DNA of 64,000 nt from Psychrobacter sp. WY6 (GCF_018448495.1 NZ_CP049902.1:992001-1056000), one strand, 5' to 3'; positions 1 to 12,666 are shown, numbered from the stretch's first letter. Program-made: numbers and translations. The notes: generated from the sequence alone by a model not told the origin.

Positions 1-1511
1 CATTTCATTATCAGGATATTTGCGAGCAGCTTTGGTTAGTAGGCGCAGGGCTTCTTCGGACTCATTTTGCTGCCATAAAATATCGGCTTGTAGCACAAAG
101 GTATCTGGCGCAAAGACGTTAAAGTCTTTACGCAGTTTTTCTAAAGTAGCAATCGCCGCATCTACATCGCCGTTAAGCAATTCAAAAGCCACTACTTTTC
201 TACGAGCCTCTAATACCAAGTCTTCTAGCATGACACCATTAAGATAGTATTTGGCTTGGTCAAAGTGCTGCTGACGCTCGGCACTGATACCAAGATAATA
301 TAAGCTTGATCAAGGTAAGCGGGGTTTTTTGCGAGCATGTTGAGTAGCTCATCGGCACTGTTATATTCTTCGATATCTAAGCTCACCAACGCAGCCAACA
401 AAGTAATCTCGGCATCATCAGCAAAGCGACCATGGGCATCCAGCAATAATTGCCACGCTTCTTGGCTTTGCTTTAAGTCAAGCAAGTAGCGAATCTCGTA
501 CAGATAGAGACTTTTACTATCGGGATTACGCAGGCGCGCTTGGCTCACATAATTGACGACGGTTTCAGCCGTGACGATTTTGCGCAGTATGTCTGCCTTT
601 AGTGTAATAAAAGGTACATAGTCAGGCTGGCGTTCTAGCGCCCGATTGATATGGACAATGGCAATCTCAGGCTCGTTAAATTGGTAAAGCAACCCTGCTT
701 TCAATACCGACAATGAGGCATTCTGCTCGCTATCTAGTGGTTGCAAAGCGGCAAGTAATTCACGTTTGTCTTCATCATTGTTTGGATAGATACCGATAAG
801 GATTTCGCTTAAGTCCGCTCGAGGGTCATAAAGCAGAATACGATTCAAGGTTTCGCCAGCTAACAGATAATCGTGAGCTCGCAGAGCCAAATGCGCCACA
901 TAAAACCAAGCAGGCACGTGATCCGGATTTTGGTCTTGCCATGACTTGGCAAATTGTAACGATTTCTCAACCCTTTCGGTGCGTAAAGAAAGGCTGAGTG
1001 CTCTTTCAAACACGGCAGTTGCATCTTCTTTAAATGCTTGCTGCTTATAGATAGTAATCGCTCGTTGTCTATCACCGCGATCTGCTGCGAATTCTGCATC
1101 AAGCAGCGCATACAGGCTAGGCTCTTTGAGCTCAGGTTGCCATAAGGTAGTTGGCGCTAACCCATTAATATTGGCGACATTTTCTATTGGTTGTGTATTG
1201 GTAGGAGTAGTTGCTGATAGCGTTGAGCTATTATCAATGCCGTCGCTACTGAATGCCTTGTCGTTCTTATCAGCAATGGATAGTTTGGGTACATGGGCTT
1301 CGAGCGAGATATCAGGATGACTGGCATGAACGGAAGACGATCCTAAGCATAGGCAAAAGGCCAACGACAAGGTTAGCTTATAACGCTGGCACAGACGTTC
1401 GATAACCGCATGCAATAGAGCACGTAGATTAGATTGGTCGTCATGCACAAGTTGTGATCGAAATAATGACCCAAAAAAAATCATAGATAACCGTATTCGC
1501 CCATTGTTCAT
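1..1511 (-). CDS. TPR-repeat protein divergent from hemA (frameshifted, 3' end outside window)
   Basis: The minus strand encodes a helical-repeat protein with a hydrophobic stretch ending in SSVHA, which looks like a cleavable signal peptide, followed by many tetratricopeptide-type helix pairs. The first 1.2 kb is open in one frame. Near position 300 the reading must change by one base to continue (FDQAKYYLNG, then ARRKVVAF), and that frame stays open past position 1, so the C terminus is missing. Divergence from hemA matches the TPR gene next to hemA in Pseudomonas (established neighbourhood, from memory). The start is uncertain: the Met at 1511 lies well upstream of the signal peptide, and a later start is possible. 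Probably exported; molecular role unknown, TPR proteins usually acting as scaffolds. The break is probably a one-base deletion in the read. Confidence 0.75.
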
Positions 1512-2012
1512 CTATATCGATAAGACAATTTTATTTTAATCATTTCAAACTAACTATTGGTAACGAGTACCCATGCCTGACATAAAAGCAGACTGATGCG
1601 ATAAACAATAGTGCCCGTGTTACTCCGTTATTAATAGCAGCCGCTCTACCAAATCTTTGCTAACAAAGTAGGATTGGCTGATAACCTGTATCAACGGGGT
1701 CTTTCATTGGTTGTAAATCTTAGCTTAAATATTGTGAAAATATAACAAGTTAACGTCAAGTAAGCGAATGATTTCTATCCATTTCTATAAGCGCTCGCTA
1801 AAACATAGATATTGGTTTTAACAATCGTATCGGTAGTTGATTTGTTACTCATGTGCCCAGATACAAGCAAATAGCTATCATCGATAGCTGAGTGTTAATT
1901 AAAGCTGGCAATAATGATATAATAGGCGGCTTTTAGAGTCTTCCTTTCAGCGCTGTCGCCTACAACTGTCTTTTAAAAATAATGAGATAGCGTGGGCTGG
2001 CAGGTGAGCGTC
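1512..2012. promoter_or_regulatory. Divergent intergenic region TPR/hemA with hemA promoter candidate
   Basis: About 500 bases separate the two divergent genes. For hemA the clearest promoter is an extended -10, TGATATAAT at 1915-1923, with a weak -35 (TTAATT at 1895-1900) 17 bases upstream. This would give an untranslated leader of roughly 100 bases. I see no RNA gene here. Confidence 0.5.
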
Positions 2013-2033
2013 ATGTTTATGGTCTATCAATAA
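2013..2033 (+). CDS. Six-codon leader ORF coupled to the hemA start
   Basis: A good ribosome-binding site (AGGTGA, 2002-2007) is followed at normal spacing by ATG at 2013, which opens a six-codon frame (MFMVYQ) ending in TAA at 2031-2033. The last base of that stop is the first base of the hemA ATG. hemA itself has no Shine-Dalgarno sequence of its own at the right distance, so ribosomes ending the small frame could re-start on hemA. Seen in sequence: the overlap and the ribosome site. Inference: translational coupling. Confidence 0.5.
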   Translation: MFMVYQ

Positions 2034-3388
2034 TGAGATTAGTGGTCATTGGGGTCAATCACAAAACTGCACCAGTCGCTCTGAGAGAGCGCTTGGCGCT
2101 TGTGGGTGACGATGTGAATATCGCTCTCAAACAATTAGAGGCCTTTACTGATGGCAGTGTGATTGTTTCTACTTGCAATCGTACGGAAATCTATGCGCTT
2201 GTGCCGCAGCTAGCAGAGCCGCAAGATGTTCCCTCTATGTCTGCTAATGGCGCGGTCGGTGCTCAGACATCTTCGGCGGCTATTAGTGCTCATATCTTAA
2301 AAATTAAAGCGTGGCTTGCTGACTTTAAGCAGTTGTCACTGTCTGAGATTGATCCTTATCTTTATGTGCACCGTGACACTCACGCGCTGACCCATTGGCT
2401 TAGAGTTGCCGCAGGGCTTGACTCTATGATATTGGGTGAGCCGCAGATACTCGGTCAAATCAAGCGCTCAGTACAGCTCGCGCAAGAACAAAAAGCGCTG
2501 AGTAATCAGCTTGGCTGGATTATCGATCAAGTATTTGCTGCTGCCAAACGCGTCCGTAACGAGACCCAAGTAGGTGCTCAAGCAGTATCGCTTAGCTATG
2601 CGGCTGCCAAATTGGTGACGCAAATATTTGATGATTTGCCCAGTCGCACATTGCTGGTGGTCGCGGCAGGTGAGATGAACCGTTTGGTTGCCACCCACAT
2701 TGCTGGGCTTGGTGTAGGTCGCGTGATTATTTGCAACCGCAACCCTGAGCGCGCTGAAGCGCTGGCAGTGGAGCTGCGCCGCGCAGGTCACTTGGTAGAA
2801 GTCAGACCCTTGCAAGAGTTACCACAAGTTTTAGCAGAAGCCGATATCGTTAGTAGCTGTAGCGGTAGTATGGACGTGTTGATTGATAAAACCATGACTT
2901 TGCGGGCGCTGAAACATCGTCGTTATCAGCCCATGTTGATGATTGACTTAGCCGTGCCGCGCGATATTGACTCGACCATTAGTCGTATTGATGATGTTTA
3001 TCTCTACTCTGTCGATGATTTACAACACGTGATCGCTGGCAATATCGAACAGCGTAGGCAAGCGGCAGTCGATGCTGAACTGCTCGTTAGCCAATTAGTC
3101 GTTGAGATGGATCGCAGCTTTCAAGTGCGCCAAGTTGGTAAAGACATTCAGCAGTATCGCACGCATACGCAGGACCAAGTAGATAAACTCCTGCATGAAT
3201 CCATTGCCAAGCTACAACAGGATAATGCCAGTCCTGAAGATATTATCATTGAGCTGTCACGCCGCCTGACACAGACGCTAACCCACGCACCATCGAAGCT
3301 CATGCGCAAGGCTGCCCGTGAAGGGGATAGTGAACTGCTAGACTTTGTGGTGTCTGGGCTGCAAGAGGCTCATCGCGGACGTCGATAG
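2033..3388 (+). CDS. hemA: Glutamyl-tRNA reductase
   Basis: Reduces glutamyl-tRNA(Glu) to glutamate-1-semialdehyde with NADPH, the first committed step of the C5 route to haem. The 451-residue protein has the family N terminus GVNHKTAP, the catalytic cysteine in STCNRTE (Cys48), the motif GLDSMILGEPQILGQIK, an NADPH-binding middle domain and a C-terminal helical dimerisation domain. Length is slightly above the usual 415-430 residues because of an insertion near residues 66-85. The ATG at 2033 is fixed by the conserved N terminus and overlaps the stop of an upstream mini-ORF. prfA, which often follows hemA in gammaproteobacteria, is not downstream here. Confidence 0.97.
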   Translation: MRLVVIGVNHKTAPVALRERLALVGDDVNIALKQLEAFTDGSVIVSTCNRTEIYALVPQLAEPQDVPSMSANGAVGAQTSSAAISAHILKIKAWLADFKQLSLSEIDPYLYVHRDTHALTHWLRVAAGLDSMILGEPQILGQIKRSVQLAQEQKALSNQLGWIIDQVFAAAKRVRNETQVGAQAVSLSYAAAKLVTQIFDDLPSRTLLVVAAGEMNRLVATHIAGLGVGRVIICNRNPERAEALAVELRRAGHLVEVRPLQELPQVLAEADIVSSCSGSMDVLIDKTMTLRALKHRRYQPMLMIDLAVPRDIDSTISRIDDVYLYSVDDLQHVIAGNIEQRRQAAVDAELLVSQLVVEMDRSFQVRQVGKDIQQYRTHTQDQVDKLLHESIAKLQQDNASPEDIIIELSRRLTQTLTHAPSKLMRKAAREGDSELLDFVVSGLQEAHRGRR

Positions 3389-4049
3389 TCATTATTGACT
3401 GATCAAAAAAACGTAAGTGGCGCAAACCTTATTATTGCGCAAACATATCGTTGTCAACCTGCATTATCAGTGCTAATATCAAGCTGTTATGAGTATATTA
3501 AGCGATGATAATCTTTTGTTATACGCGAGCGGTTATTTTCTAAAAACCTTAGTGTATATGTTCTCGCTTGATGCCTATTCATCTCATCAGTTGTTAGTGA
3601 CCATTATTAGCCTACCACCGCGTAGCCCCTATAGTGGCGCACCTGTTCTGTACGACTTTGTCTAAAATCAATAAAAACACGGCGTGCAAAACACAATCAC
3701 CAACGGCAATAGCGCTAGGATAAAGTGCTATATCGTCAACCCTGCGTCATCTCGACTATTACCCCACATTAATATTCAGTTAATACTACCCATAGTAGTA
3801 TCTAGCTGCTATGCAATCTAACGACTATGCTATTGGTCAGCAATGCTATTTGACAGCCATATTATTTAAAAAACGTTATTTGACAACAATGTTATCTAAT
3901 AGAAGTATTATTTGGCTAAGTTGGCGAACAGTAGGTGTCTAGATTGGTTAGCGTTATTAAGGCAGGTTGGTTTAAGAGAGTATCTGGATTTTGCTATAGC
4001 CAATGCTTGAGAAAAATTAAACTATCTAACTATAAACTAGGAGCTTCCT
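3389..4049. other. Gene-free 660-bp stretch between hemA and the aminotransferase
   Basis: No open frame here has coding character. The repeat TATTTGACA occurs twice (near 3847 and 3877), and the second could supply a -35 (TTGACA, 3880-3885) for the downstream gene, although no good -10 follows at ideal spacing. A 7-bp inverted repeat, ATACTAC/GTAGTAT with a 5-base loop, sits at 3783-3801. No clear terminator follows hemA. Confidence 0.4.
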
Positions 4050-5181
4050 ATGACTGCATTACGTCAAGATATTGATCCAAACGGCTTATTAGAATACTCA
4101 GTGGTCTATACTGACCGCGCCTTAAACCACATGTCAAAAGTCTTTCAGCAAGTGATGAATGACTTATCTAGCGACCTAAAATCTGTATATAACGCCGAAG
4201 CAGTGGTCATTGTACCTGGTGCTGGTACTTATGGAATGGAAGCCGTTGCGCGCCAATTGGCCAATGATGAAGATTGCCTCATTATTCGTAACGGTTGGTT
4301 TAGCTATCGCTGGACGCAAATTTTAGAAAAAGGCAAAATCGCCAAGTCGTCTACGGTATTGACGGCACATCGTGAAGAGGGTGAGTTACCAAAACCATTT
4401 GCCCCTGTTGATATCGATGAAGCGGTTGCTAAAATTAAAGCAGAGAAACCAGCAGTAGTCTTTGCGCCGCACGTCGAAACCTCATCGGGTATTTTTATCA
4501 TCAGACTATCTCAAAGCGCTAAGCGAGGCTGTACATAGCGTTGGCGGTTTATTGGTCATTGATTGTATCGCTTCAGGTTGTGTGTGGTTGGACATGAAAG
4601 ACTTGGGTATTGATGTTCTCATCAGCGCCCCGCAAAAAGGGTGGAGCAGCACTCCGTGTGCAGGCTTAGTCATGTTAAGCGCTGCGGCAATCGAAAAAGT
4701 AGACAATACAGAATCAGATAGCTTTAGCTTAGACTTAAAGCAGTGGTTAAATGTCATGCGCGCCTATGAAAACGGTGGTCACGCTTATCATGCCACCATG
4801 CCAACCGATAGCTTACGTCAGTTCCGCGATACTATTTTAGAATCAAAAGAGATTGGCTTTGATAAATTGCGTGATGCGCAGTGGCAATTGGGCAACCGTA
4901 TTCGTGAAGTATTAGCCGCTAAAGGAATTGAAAGCGTGGCGGCGAAAGGTTTTGAAGCGCCAGGCGTTGTGGTTGCTTATACCGATCGCGATGATATGCA
5001 TAAAGGCAGTGCGTTTGCCGAAACAGGCATGCAAATCGCTGCTGGTGTACCGCTAAAAGTTGGTGAGCCAGATAACTTTAAAACGTTCCGCTTAGGTTTA
5101 TTTGGTCTAGATAAATTGACTGATGTAGACGGAGCGGTACAGCGTTTTGAAACTGCACTTGATGAAGTATTGGCAAAATAA
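4050..5181 (+). CDS. Class V PLP-dependent aminotransferase (frameshifted)
   Basis: A cytosolic pyridoxal-phosphate enzyme of the alanine-glyoxylate / serine-pyruvate aminotransferase group, about 376 residues. Visible signatures are the cofactor-binding loop PGAGTYGMEAVARQ, the aspartate in LLVIDCIASG and the Schiff-base lysine in ISAPQKGW. The reading frame breaks in a run of five Ts at 4492-4496: removing one T joins TSSGI to LSSDYLKALSEAVHS without a gap, which points to a sequencing insertion. An AGGAG ribosome site precedes the ATG. It stands alone and is followed by a strong terminator. The amino donor and acceptor cannot be told from sequence. Confidence 0.85.
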
Positions 5182-5219
5182 TATCTTTATCTCGTAAGAT
5201 GTTCTTTAAGTAAAAAGAA

Positions 5220-5254
5220 ACTGAGCCCTTGTAACGAGGGTTCAGTATTTTTTT
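5220..5254 (+). terminator. Rho-independent terminator after the aminotransferase
   Basis: A 10-bp stem (ACTGAGCCCT paired with AGGGTTCAGT, one G-T pair) with a 7-base loop is followed directly by a T-rich tail. Confidence 0.85.
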
Positions 5255-5341
5255 ACCTATTTATTATATTTTATAATATAATGTATTTATATAAAACGAC
5301 ATCCAAAACTGTTTTGATAAAAATTGGCTTAGGTAAATATT

Positions 5342-5779
5342 ATGAGTATACAAATAGATTGGCAGGCCTTTACGCCAATTTCCTTGGTAGGCGGTCTGAT
5401 GCTAGGCGTTGCAACGGTCATCTTGCTATTGGGCATTGGTCGTATTGCGGGTATTAGTGGTATTTTCTCAAGTCTTCTTAAACCCAAGCGCGTCGAGATG
5501 TGGCAGGTGTTATTCATACTTGGTCTTGTTATCTCGCCATTACTTTATGGTCTGGTAAAACCGTTGCCCGATATAGAGATTAGTAGCTCTTTGCCACTGC
5601 TTATCGGGGCAGGATTACTGGTTGGTTTTGGGACACGTTTGGGTTCAGGTTGCACCAGTGGGCATGGTATCTGCGGTAATGCGCGACTGTCGCCACGATC
5701 GATGGCGGCGACGGTTACCTTTATGTTGTTTGGTATTGTGACCGTTTATATTGGTCGTCATGTCTTGGGTTTGATTTAA
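5342..5779 (+). CDS. YeeE/YedE-family half transporter, first subunit
   Basis: A 145-residue inner-membrane protein with about four hydrophobic segments and the family signature GSGCTSGHGICG (residues about 103-114), whose cysteines are typical of the sulfur-transport domain. In E. coli YeeE the same motif occurs in a thiosulfate importer of twice this length (established). Here the function seems split over two adjacent short genes, as in the PmpA/PmpB-type pairs. A TAGGT ribosome site precedes the ATG. The next gene follows after 92 bases on the same strand, so the two are probably co-transcribed. Substrate (thiosulfate or another sulfur species) is inferred from the family only. Confidence 0.85.
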   Translation: MSIQIDWQAFTPISLVGGLMLGVATVILLLGIGRIAGISGIFSSLLKPKRVEMWQVLFILGLVISPLLYGLVKPLPDIEISSSLPLLIGAGLLVGFGTRLGSGCTSGHGICGNARLSPRSMAATVTFMLFGIVTVYIGRHVLGLI

Positions 5780-5871
5780 TAGATTGTTTAGTCATTAAAA
5801 TGCTAAAACTGTATTAAACACGACTTATAAAAGAAAAGTTTAGATTAACCAATGAAGTGCGAGACATAATA

Positions 5872-6291
5872 ATGCTAAAAAATATGATTGGATTGTTTGC
5901 AGGATTGCTCTTTGGGGTTGGGCTATTAATCTCAGGTATGACCGATCCTGTTAAAGTACAAGGCTTTTTGGACGTCTTTGGTGCATGGGATATTTCTCTG
6001 GCACTGGTAATGGGTGGCGGTCTAATGGTGGCGATAGTTGGCGTGCAGTTGGCTAAGCGTCAAAAGACCAGTTGGATTGGGTCATCAATTGAGATGCCAA
6101 CCAAAACTACCATTAATAAAAAACTACTGATTGGCGCGATGCTATTCGGTATCGGTTGGGGCTTAGTCGGTATTTGCCCAGGTCCCGGTATTGTGCTGCT
6201 TGGTACAGGACAATGGCAGGCTTATGTCTTTATCCCAGCGATGATAGTCGGGATGTTGGTGTATCAGTGGCTAGAACCTAAGCTTAATTAA
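5872..6291 (+). CDS. YeeE/YedE-family half transporter, second subunit
   Basis: A 139-residue inner-membrane protein with four predicted membrane segments and the partner motif GIGWGLVGICPGPG (about residues 90-103), containing a conserved cysteine. It pairs with the upstream gene to make the equivalent of one full-length YeeE. The open frame extends upstream to a GTG at 5857, but the ATG at 5872 begins at the conserved N terminus (MLKNMIGLFAGLLFGVGLLISGMTDP region) and is preferred. A strong terminator follows. Likely role: uptake of a reduced sulfur compound, by family membership. Confidence 0.85.
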   Translation: MLKNMIGLFAGLLFGVGLLISGMTDPVKVQGFLDVFGAWDISLALVMGGGLMVAIVGVQLAKRQKTSWIGSSIEMPTKTTINKKLLIGAMLFGIGWGLVGICPGPGIVLLGTGQWQAYVFIPAMIVGMLVYQWLEPKLN

Positions 6292-6318
6292 CATTGGCTT
6301 GGTTTTTTTAGCGCAATA

Positions 6319-6356
6319 AAAGGGTCAGTCTAATTCAATTAGGCTGACCTTTTTTT
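6319..6356. terminator. Bidirectional terminator between convergent genes
   Basis: A stem of about 15 bp (AAAGGGTCAGTCTAA paired with TTAGGCTGACC plus Ts) with a 5-base loop, flanked by A-rich and T-rich ends, lies between the YeeE pair (+) and the acyl-CoA synthetase (-). It can serve both. Confidence 0.85.
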
Positions 6357-6418
6357 ATCAATGATTTTTCATTAATATTAATGATACTTCCGTATTATTA
6401 AGGCTTAATGATAAAGTC

Positions 6419-8082
6419 TTACTTGGCGCTAGCCGTTACTTTTGGCGTTTCGTGTGCCAATGATTTAGCCGCTTGACGCAGCTCAAATTTCTGCACTTTA
6501 CCGGTGCTGGTTTTTGGAATTTCAGCAAAGATAATATATTTGGGCACTTTAAAACCCGCCAAATGCTGCTTGCAGTGCTCCATCACATGGTCGCGCTGCA
6601 AGGTGCTGCCTTCGTGAATCTCGATAAAGGCGACAGGTACTTCGCCCCATTTATCATGCGGCGCGGCGACGACCGCACAGCTTTGGATTTCTGGCATTTT
6701 ATATAAGACGTTTTCGACTTCGATACTAGAGATGTTTTCGCCACCTGAAATGATGATGTCTTTGAGCCTGTCCATGATTTTTATATAACCATCAGGATAT
6801 TTAATGCCTAAATCACCAGTACGGAACCAACCATCAGCAAAGGCTTCTTCGGTGGCTTTACGGCTTTTTAGATAACCTTTCATCACCATATTGCCGCGCA
6901 ATGCTAGCTCGCCCATTTCTTCGCCATCCGCGGCAACTGGCTCCGTGGTGCCTTGTTTAAATAGCTCAAAGCCAGTCATCAAATGTGACGTTACGCCCTG
7001 ACGTGATTTTTTTGTGCACGAGTAGCGACATCCAGTTCATCCCATTCTGCTTGTTCCGCGCAGACGGTGACTGGACCATAGACTTCGGTAAGACCGTAAA
7101 CGTGCGAGATATGAAAGCCCATAGCTTCCATGGCGGCGAGCATGGTTTCAGACGGCGGCGCACCAGCGACCCAGCCTTTGACTTCATGATTGATGGCGTC
7201 TTTATATTCAGCTTTGCCGCCAGCAATCATATTATGCACCACAGGCGCTGAGCAATAATGGCTGACTTTATGCTTGGCAATCAGTTGCAAAATCAAATCA
7301 GCATCAATCTTGCGCAAGCAGACGTTGACGCCCGCACGTTCGGCAATCGTCCACGGAAAGCACCAACCATTACAGTGAAATAATGGCAGCGTCCATAGAT
7401 ACATCGGGTGCTTGGGCATATCCCAATCTAAAATATTGGAGACGGCATTGAGTGTCGCGCCGCGGTGATGATAGACCACGCCTTTAGGCTTGCCAGTGGT
7501 GCCAGAGGTATAGTTGAGGGCGATAGCATCCCATTCATCTAATGGTTTTTCCCAATTATCCAAACTGTCTGCGCTGGCGATTAATGCTTCGTAGCTCATT
7601 TGCCCAAAGCGCTCAATATCGAGCGCTGCATCGGTCGCATGAATAACGATAAGATTAGGAAACGCTTCATCGATAATCTCAGCATGCTCAGCAAACTCGC
7701 TGTCTAAAATCAACACTTTGGCTTCTGAGTGTTGCAGACAGAAGGTCAGGGCATTGATATCGAGACGGGTGTTCAGTGTACAAAGCACACCGCCTGACAT
7801 GGGCACCCCAAAAGCGCATTCGACCATCGCTGGCGTGTTCGGCATCATGACCGCCACCGTGTCATTTTTATCGATGCCTAATTTACGTAGACCATCAGCC
7901 AGTTGTCTGCAACGATCGTAAGTCTGTTGCCATGTTTGGGTCAGATTATTATGTTCAAGATCGTCATAGATAATAGCGGTTCTGTTAGGATAGACCTGAG
8001 CGCTGCGGATAATGAAGTCAATAGGGGTAAGCGGTTGATGGTTGGCAGCATTTTTGCCGAGACCTGTGTGGAAGTCTGTCAT
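6419..8082 (-). CDS. Acyl-CoA synthetase / AMP-binding ligase (frameshifted)
   Basis: An ANL-superfamily ligase of about 554 residues that would activate a carboxylic acid to its CoA thioester through an acyl-AMP. The P-loop YTSGTTGKPKGVV lies near residues 175-187, the YGLTEVYGP motif follows, then GWFRTGDLG and the C-terminal catalytic lysine motif PKTSTGKVQKFELR. The frame breaks in a run of seven Ts (7007-7013, seven As in the gene): restoring one base joins VATRAQKK to SRQGVTSHLMTGFELF. The overall form resembles medium-chain and methylmercaptopropionate-type CoA ligases; the exact acid is not evident. It is divergent from fadH, which fits fatty-acid use. Confidence 0.87.
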
Positions 8083-10650
<2,568 letters not shown>

Positions 10651-10672
10651 GGTTTAGTTCAGAAGTAATGAG

Positions 10673-10704
10673 AGCGGCAAGATAGATTATCTTGCCGCTT
10701 TTTT
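10673..10704 (+). terminator. Terminator after fadH
   Basis: A perfect 12-bp stem (AGCGGCAAGATA paired with its complement) with a 4-base loop is followed by six Ts. Confidence 0.92.
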
Positions 10705-10793
10705 GTTAGATAATATAGACTTGCTCAGTGTATAGATGATCGGAAAAAGCTATAAGTATCTTTAAATTACTATTTGGATAAAGGCTAAGAGGT

Positions 10794-11484
10794 ATGAGAA
10801 GGAACACTTTCAATTTGGTGACGTAAATTTTAAATGGGGTGATAAGTTATCTGATATAAAAGCTCAGCTTCCTGAAAAAGATACGGTAACGCATTCTTAT
10901 GAAGAAAGCTATATGCCTGAAACAGTCACTATAAAACTGTCTGAAATGTGGTCTCTTAAAGTTGCTTACTGTCATTTTAGTGCAGCAGATGATGACCGAT
11001 TGATAGATTCAATATGGATCAACATCCCAGCACAACTATTTAATAGACAACCAATGATTAAAAAGCTAATAGCATATTTAGGATCAGAGTCAAACTACTC
11101 CTCCGATAGCCATTACTGTAGTGGTAACGTAGTAGAACACTGTGAATGGATATTTGATATTGTGTCATTGGCGTTAGCATGTATGGCGGCGTACGAGAGG
11201 AAGACGACGAAAGAATTATTGGCTGTTTATCTATATCATTAAGTGATGTAGAGCTTTTAGATTCATTGTATTCAAAGCCTATACGTGATGTAGAGTATAA
11301 AATGGCTGACGAGGTTGATATCAGCACTATCCAACTTTTTCAGACACAGCAAGCACAGAGTATGCGACGGTCAAGGGAAAGAGAAAAGTTTCCGAACCAT
11401 CCTGCTGCTTTCGTCATCCGAGCATTCGATGGGCTGCACAAAGACATGCTTTTTCAAACCCCATTACTTGTTAGCTCAACATAA
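10794..11484 (+). pseudogene. Hypothetical protein gene with two frameshifts
   Basis: Coding-like sequence runs through three frames. ATG at 10794 fits a start (MRKEHFQFGDVNFKWG...) if one A is restored near 10799. The middle part is open from there to about 11165 (KLSDIKAQLPEKD, WSLKVAYCHFSAADDD). A second one-base change near 11165 leads into CVIGVSMYGGVREEDDER and DVELLDSLYS. About 230 residues in all, rich in acidic residues and cysteines. I do not recognise the family. The style (small, soluble, acidic, next to a toxin-like cassette) would suit an immunity protein, but that is a guess. It faces the Sel1-lipoprotein cassette. Two shifts may be read errors or real decay. Confidence 0.45.
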
Positions 11485-11518
11485 CTGAATCTGAAGTTTG
11501 CACGTGGCAATCTATGAC

Positions 11519-11715
11519 AGGAGATTAATTTATCGAACTATTGGCAAACTGTAAAACTAGAGAATAATATTTCATCTAAGTGGACTAATCTTACCCACTA
11601 AGTCTTTTGGTGTCTGCTATGTTCGATAGGAGGTCTGCTAATTATTGACGAAGATAGTAGACCTGAGACAAAAGTATTTGTTGAGCATATTGAAAAAAAA
11701 TTAAGTCTAAGATAG
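11519..11715 (+). pseudogene. Gene remnant with an in-frame stop
   Basis: One frame reads EINLSNYWQTVKLE, hits TAA at 11599-11601, then continues in the same frame as LLIIDEDSRPETKVFVEHIE and ends with TAG at 11713. There is no start codon. The composition looks protein-like and it lies just after another damaged gene, so this is probably the tail of a decayed accessory gene. Function unknown. Confidence 0.3.
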
Positions 11716-11859
11716 CGTATTACGAACATATAACTGTTAGGTTACCTAAGTTAATATCTGGCTCATCATTATCATTGGCTCATGTTTTCAATATCACCTA
11801 ATGTGAGACCAGTTCTTGGGTGCTATAAATAACGATACCTTCATCGTCAATTTTACCAT

Positions 11860-12564
11860 TCATGACCAATTACCGATGCGATTGCTGGCTTCTTGATTGC
11901 CTTGGTCGGCGGCCTTTTGTACATTCAAAGCTTCGTCATAGTCTTGCGGCACGCCATAGCCATTCTCGTAGAGACCACCAATATTAAGTTGTGCCACATC
12001 TAACCCTTGGTCAGCCGCTTTGGCATACCACTCAAAAGCTTTGTCATAGTCTTGCGTCACACCATAACCGTATTCGTAAAAATTACCAATATTATTTTGA
12101 GCGTCAAAAGATCCATTGTTAGCTGCTAGTAGATACCACTGCATTGCTTTTTGATAATCTTGCTCAATACCAATACTCTCATGATACATAATTCCGAGAT
12201 TGAATTGAGCATCAGAATCTCCTTGGTTAGCAGCTTGCTTAACCCATTCAAATGCTTTTTGATAATTTTGATCTACGCCTAAACCTTCATAATACATAAT
12301 ACCTAGATAATGTTTAGCAGGGGCATAGCCTTGATTGGCAGCTTTTTCAAATAGTTCAAAAGCTTTGTCATCATCTTCAGGGACTGAGTCACCTTCATAG
12401 TAGGCTAGTCCGAGTTTATATATTTCAGCAGGAGTGCTTTGATTTGACAGTATCTCTGTATTTGATGACTCTGCTGAGCAAGCAGCAGCCATCAAGCCAC
12501 TAGAGAATAACGTGACCAGTAATAAAGACTGAATTAAAGGGGTGATTTTTCTTTGATACATCAA
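11860..12564 (-). CDS. Sel1-repeat lipoprotein
   Basis: A 234-residue protein with a lipoprotein signal peptide (lipobox AAAC, Cys29) and about five tandem Sel1 repeats of roughly 36 residues, each with the pattern A-x2-G-x4-LG-x-MY and D-Y-x-KA. Sel1 repeats form a superhelix that binds other proteins. The last repeat seems to lack one residue. It is the final gene of a minus-strand cassette that begins with a PAAR protein. Sel1 lipoproteins are often found beside type VI effectors, where some act as immunity or accessory proteins (established association), so that role is inferred here. Confidence 0.8.
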   Translation of the reverse strand: MMYQRKITPLIQSLLLVTLFSSGLMAAACSAESSNTEILSNQSTPAEIYKLGLAYYEGDSVPEDDDKAFELFEKAANQGYAPAKHYLGIMYYEGLGVDQNYQKAFEWVKQAANQGDSDAQFNLGIMYHESIGIEQDYQKAMQWYLLAANNGSFDAQNNIGNFYEYGYGVTQDYDKAFEWYAKAADQGLDVAQLNIGGLYENGYGVPQDYDEALNVQKAADQGNQEASNRIGNWS

Positions 12565-12666
12565 AACCTCATTAGGAAACTTTATTTAATTGGCTGATTC
12601 GGACTCACTTGCTCATAAGTTTTACCCTGTGGTACGGGTATGCAATCGACCTTTTTTTGCGATTGA

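Noticed and set aside
20..247. Plus-strand frame of 75 codons at the window start
   Set aside because: Serine-rich shadow of the TPR gene on the other strand.
1640..1700. Minus-strand stretch reading ...TTTGGTAGAGCGGC..., like a tRNA D-arm
   Set aside because: No acceptor stem, anticodon stem or T-loop can be drawn around it; chance resemblance.
2468..2815. Minus-strand frame of 115 codons inside hemA
   Set aside because: Lies wholly within a well-identified gene and shows no domain.
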